Shown: one piece after another, positions 61,828-64,000 of the stretch
How positions within the stretch are numbered: the stretch's first letter is position 1
How the letters are laid out: each line of letters begins with the position of its first letter
NCBI RefSeq assembly: GCF_008630495.1
Contig: NZ_VWOJ01000001.1
Location: 744,001 to 808,000 of the forward strand
Length of the DNA: 64,000 nucleotides
Direction: 5' to 3'
From: Alkalicaulis satelles
GTDB lineage: Bacteria; Pseudomonadota; Alphaproteobacteria; Caulobacterales; Maricaulaceae
Notes under the pieces: generated by a model
What the model saw: the letters and a program-made list of their open reading frames with translations, nothing else
Databases searched by the model: none
What the model was told of the DNA's origin: nothing
Made by a program: the position numbers and the translations under genes

Positions 61828-63200
61828 CGGCCATTGAACCGGTTCTGACCCGCCGCTCGCAAATCGCTGTCATCGGGGCGGGCGTGTCCGGCCTTGGCGC
61901 GGCCTGGGCGCTGCGCGGGTCACATGACGTCACCCTTTACGAGAAAGACGCACGGCTGGGCGGCCACGCCAACACCGTCACCATCGATTATGACGGCGCA
62001 TCCATCGATGTGGACACCGGCTTCATCGTCTATAACGAGCTCAACTACCCCAATATGACCGCGCTGTTCGCCGAGCTGGGCGTGGAGACATTCCGCACCG
62101 ATATGAGCTTCGGCTTCAGCCTGGACCGGACGCTGGAATGGTCCTCCAACGGGCTCAAGGGCCTGTTCGCAGACCCGGCCAATCTCGCCCGCCCGGGCTT
62201 TCTGGGCATGCTGCGCGACATAGTGCACTTCAACGCCAGCGCCCGGCGCGATCTGGTTTCCGGCTCGCTTCATGGCCTGACCCTGGGTCAGTATCTCGAC
62301 CGCATCGGCGTGGGCGAGCGCTTCCGCGCATGTTATCTTCTGCCCATGGGTGCGGCGATCTGGTCATCTTCCGAAGCCGCCATGGCCGATTACCCGGCTG
62401 AGGCCTTCGTCAAATTCTTCAACAATCACCGCCTGATGCACGCCTCGCGCCCGCAATGGCAGACGGTCAAGGGCGGCAGCCGCACCTATGTGCGCCGCAT
62501 CGCCGCCGATCTGGAAGCAGCCGGTGTGGCGCTGGCCGACGGCGCCCGGAGCGTGCGCCGAGACGGCGGTAGCGTCTGGGTTACCGGCGCGGACGGCGCC
62601 GAGCAGCGCTTTGACGAGGTGATCCTGGCCTGCCACGCCGACCAGGCCTTACGCCTGCTCAGCGACGCCGATGCGGACGAGCGTGAGCTTCTGGGGGCGA
62701 TCCCTTACGCTCCGAACATGGCGGTGCTCCACCGCGACACGTCCTTCCTGCCCGCCCGCAAGGGCGCGCGCGCGGCCTGGTGCTATATGCGCGAGGCGGG
62801 CGAGGCCGGCGCGTGCGTGACCTATGACATGAACCGACTGCAGGGCATTGATCCGTCCCGCCCGCTCATGGTCACCCTCAATCCCGGCCGCCAGCCTGAC
62901 CCGGCGCTGACCTTCGGGCGGTTCGAGTATGACCATCCCCAGTTCACCGCCCCGGGCCTGGCGGCCCAGCGCATTTTCAACCGCATCCAGGGCGTGAAGC
63001 ACACCTGGTTCGCTGGCGCCTGGCTCGGTTACGGCTTCCATGAAGACGGCCTGCGCGCGGGCCTGCGCGCCGCCTTGCGGCTGGGCGGGTCCATTCCGTG
63101 GGTGTTCGCTGATGGCGATGTCAGCGGCGGCGCCTGGGGACCGCGCCCGCAGGTCTCAAGCCCGGCCCGGCGCGCCGGCGCGCTTCCGGCGGCCGAATGA
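61824..63200 (+). CDS. FAD-dependent amine-oxidase-like oxidoreductase (COG2907 type)
   Basis: A 458-aa flavoprotein: IAVIGAGVSGLGAAWALRG (dinucleotide fold), VTLYEKDARLGGHANTVTID, DTGFIVYNELNYPNMTALF and PMGAAIWSSSEAAMADYPAE are hallmarks of the COG2907 family that accompanies DUF1365 and cyclopropane-fatty-acid-synthase-like genes. Related genes in Rhodobacter belong to the singlet-oxygen regulon and are implicated in fatty-acid modification. Coupled at both ends: 4-base overlaps with phrB and with the DUF1365 gene. Confidence 0.9.
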   Translation: MTAIEPVLTRRSQIAVIGAGVSGLGAAWALRGSHDVTLYEKDARLGGHANTVTIDYDGASIDVDTGFIVYNELNYPNMTALFAELGVETFRTDMSFGFSLDRTLEWSSNGLKGLFADPANLARPGFLGMLRDIVHFNASARRDLVSGSLHGLTLGQYLDRIGVGERFRACYLLPMGAAIWSSSEAAMADYPAEAFVKFFNNHRLMHASRPQWQTVKGGSRTYVRRIAADLEAAGVALADGARSVRRDGGSVWVTGADGAEQRFDEVILACHADQALRLLSDADADERELLGAIPYAPNMAVLHRDTSFLPARKGARAAWCYMREAGEAGACVTYDMNRLQGIDPSRPLMVTLNPGRQPDPALTFGRFEYDHPQFTAPGLAAQRIFNRIQGVKHTWFAGAWLGYGFHEDGLRAGLRAALRLGGSIPWVFADGDVSGGAWGPRPQVSSPARRAGALPAAE

Positions 63201-64000
63201 GCGCCGCGTCCGCCCCCCTGCCCGCTCCGGTGGAGCTTTATCTGGGCCATACGGTCCATGAACGCCGTGCGCCCTTCACCCACCGCTTCCGCTACCGCAT
63301 CGCCTCCATCCTCATCGATCTGGAGCGACTGGACGAGGCCGGGCGCATGAGCCGTCTGTTCTCGGTGGAGACATTCAATCTCTACAGCTTCCGCCAGCGC
63401 GATCACGGCCCCGGCGACGGCTCGTCCCTGACCGACTGGGCGCGCGCGCGCTTTGAGGAGGCCGGCATCGCCATTGGTGAAGCCCGGCTGCGCCTGATGT
63501 GCTTTCCGCGCGTGCTCGGCTATGTGTTCAACCCCCTCTCGATCTATTTCGCGGAAGGGGCGGATGGCGCCCTCAAGGGGGTGATCTATCAGGTGCATAA
63601 CACGTTTGGTGACCGCCACGCCTATGTCGCCCCGTGCGCTGGCGAAACGCCCGAGCGCCAGGAGGCGGACAAGGCGTTTCACGTCTCTCCCTTCTTCGAT
63701 CTGGGGGGACGTTATGAATTCACCCTGCGTGCGCCGGGCGAACAGTTCCAGCTGACCATCTTCAAGCAGCGCCAGCCCGGTCCGGACCTGATGGCCACCA
63801 TGGCCCTGCGCCGCAAGCCCCTCACGGGGCGCGCGCTGGCGTCCCTGTTCGCCAGCCAGCCCTTTTCCACCCTGAAGACCATCTCCGCGATCCATTTCGA
63901 AGCGCTACGGCTCTGGATGAAGGGCGCGCGCTACCACCCCCGCCCGGTCCCGCCCGGGCAAGCCAGCCAGGCCCGCCTGTCCGCGCCTCACCCTCCGGCT
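63197..64000 (+). CDS. DUF1365-family protein (cut by window edge)
   Basis: 268 codons are visible and the frame is still open at the edge. VELYLGHTVHERRAPFTHRF then RYRIASILIDLERL, LMCFPRVLGYVFNPLSIYF and HNTFGDRHAYV are DUF1365 signatures. Near the end SLFASQPFSTLKTISAIHFEALRLWMKGARYH is the family's last conserved block, so little functional sequence is missing. The family is linked to modification of membrane fatty acids together with COG2907 and Cfa-like methyltransferases, probably encoded just beyond the window. ATGA overlap with the preceding gene. Confidence 0.92.
   Translation, partial: MSAASAPLPAPVELYLGHTVHERRAPFTHRFRYRIASILIDLERLDEAGRMSRLFSVETFNLYSFRQRDHGPGDGSSLTDWARARFEEAGIAIGEARLRLMCFPRVLGYVFNPLSIYFAEGADGALKGVIYQVHNTFGDRHAYVAPCAGETPERQEADKAFHVSPFFDLGGRYEFTLRAPGEQFQLTIFKQRQPGPDLMATMALRRKPLTGRALASLFASQPFSTLKTISAIHFEALRLWMKGARYHPRPVPPGQASQARLSAPHPPA

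Overview
The window is a dense, roughly two-thirds G+C chromosomal segment of an alphaproteobacterium, most likely of the Caulobacterales/Maricaulales (Hyphomonadaceae or Maricaulaceae) type. Pointers to this are a MucR/Ros regulator, the C4-type 5-aminolevulinate synthase HemA, the gene order glyA-nrdR-ribD-ribE-ribBA-ribH, a CC0125/CC1285-type lipoprotein, a DUF6249 protein beside an ECF sigma factor, MeaB, a metal-type KdsA, and operons joined by ATGA or TGATG overlaps. Most of it is core chromosome. There is no prophage, CRISPR array, rRNA or replication origin. All assignments come from reading protein motifs and DNA by eye; no database search was run.

Layout. Positions 1-4347 (minus) hold a riboflavin/one-carbon operon: glyA, nrdR, a reductase-only ribD, ribE, ribBA with a degenerate GTP-cyclohydrolase half, and the start of ribH. 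Then come a zinc-ligand-poor mucR with its own terminator, hemA with a small DUF6898-like gene, mmsB, an Mrp/ApbC iron-sulfur ATPase, an exported S9 peptidase and tRNA-Ser(GCU). Positions 11690-19817 form the most distinctive accessory locus. A minus-strand operon (TetR, two glutathione transferases, a tandem-domain HCCA-isomerase-like protein) diverges from a plus-strand operon (two membrane-tethered sulfatases and a lipoprotein formylglycine-generating enzyme). The gap between them carries a perfect 7-4-7 palindrome. A decayed IS6-family transposase follows directly (19918-20299).

Positions 20392-31528 (minus) are housekeeping: two cyclophilins, coaD, a LysE-type exporter, gyrA, dxs, ispA, csaA, xseB, a histidine phosphatase, an HDAC-family deacetylase and a SET-domain protein. 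Positions 31845-42388 are mixed: Nudix, SDR, lepB with a YbjQ protein, a ThuA lipoprotein, a DmdC-like acyl-CoA dehydrogenase, YceI and cytochrome b561, an ECF sigma/anti-sigma/DUF6249 operon, NnrU, a BioF2-like acyltransferase and slyX. Then come vapBC (42408-43027), guaA, a novel-looking membrane protein, a lone DUF433 antitoxin-like gene, an SRPBCC/ArsR pair, an RsmB-type methyltransferase, an ATP-dependent DNA ligase, a nitroreductase and tdh.

The right end has an exported phosphatase, a small membrane protein behind a seven-codon leader, a lipoprotein preceded by three tandem 21-bp repeats, meaB, and the kdsA-hldE-kbl-hydrolase operon (lipopolysaccharide core sugars plus the second half of threonine catabolism; tdh lies 5 kb away). 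It closes with photolyase, an FAD oxidoreductase and DUF1365. That trio resembles photooxidative-stress operons and has an RpoE/ChrR-like promoter candidate.

The strongest candidate for an undescribed system is the TetR-controlled divergent sulfatase/maturase and glutathione-enzyme locus. My inference is that it removes sulfate from an exogenous, perhaps aromatic, sulfate ester at the cell envelope and handles the product with glutathione enzymes in the cytoplasm.
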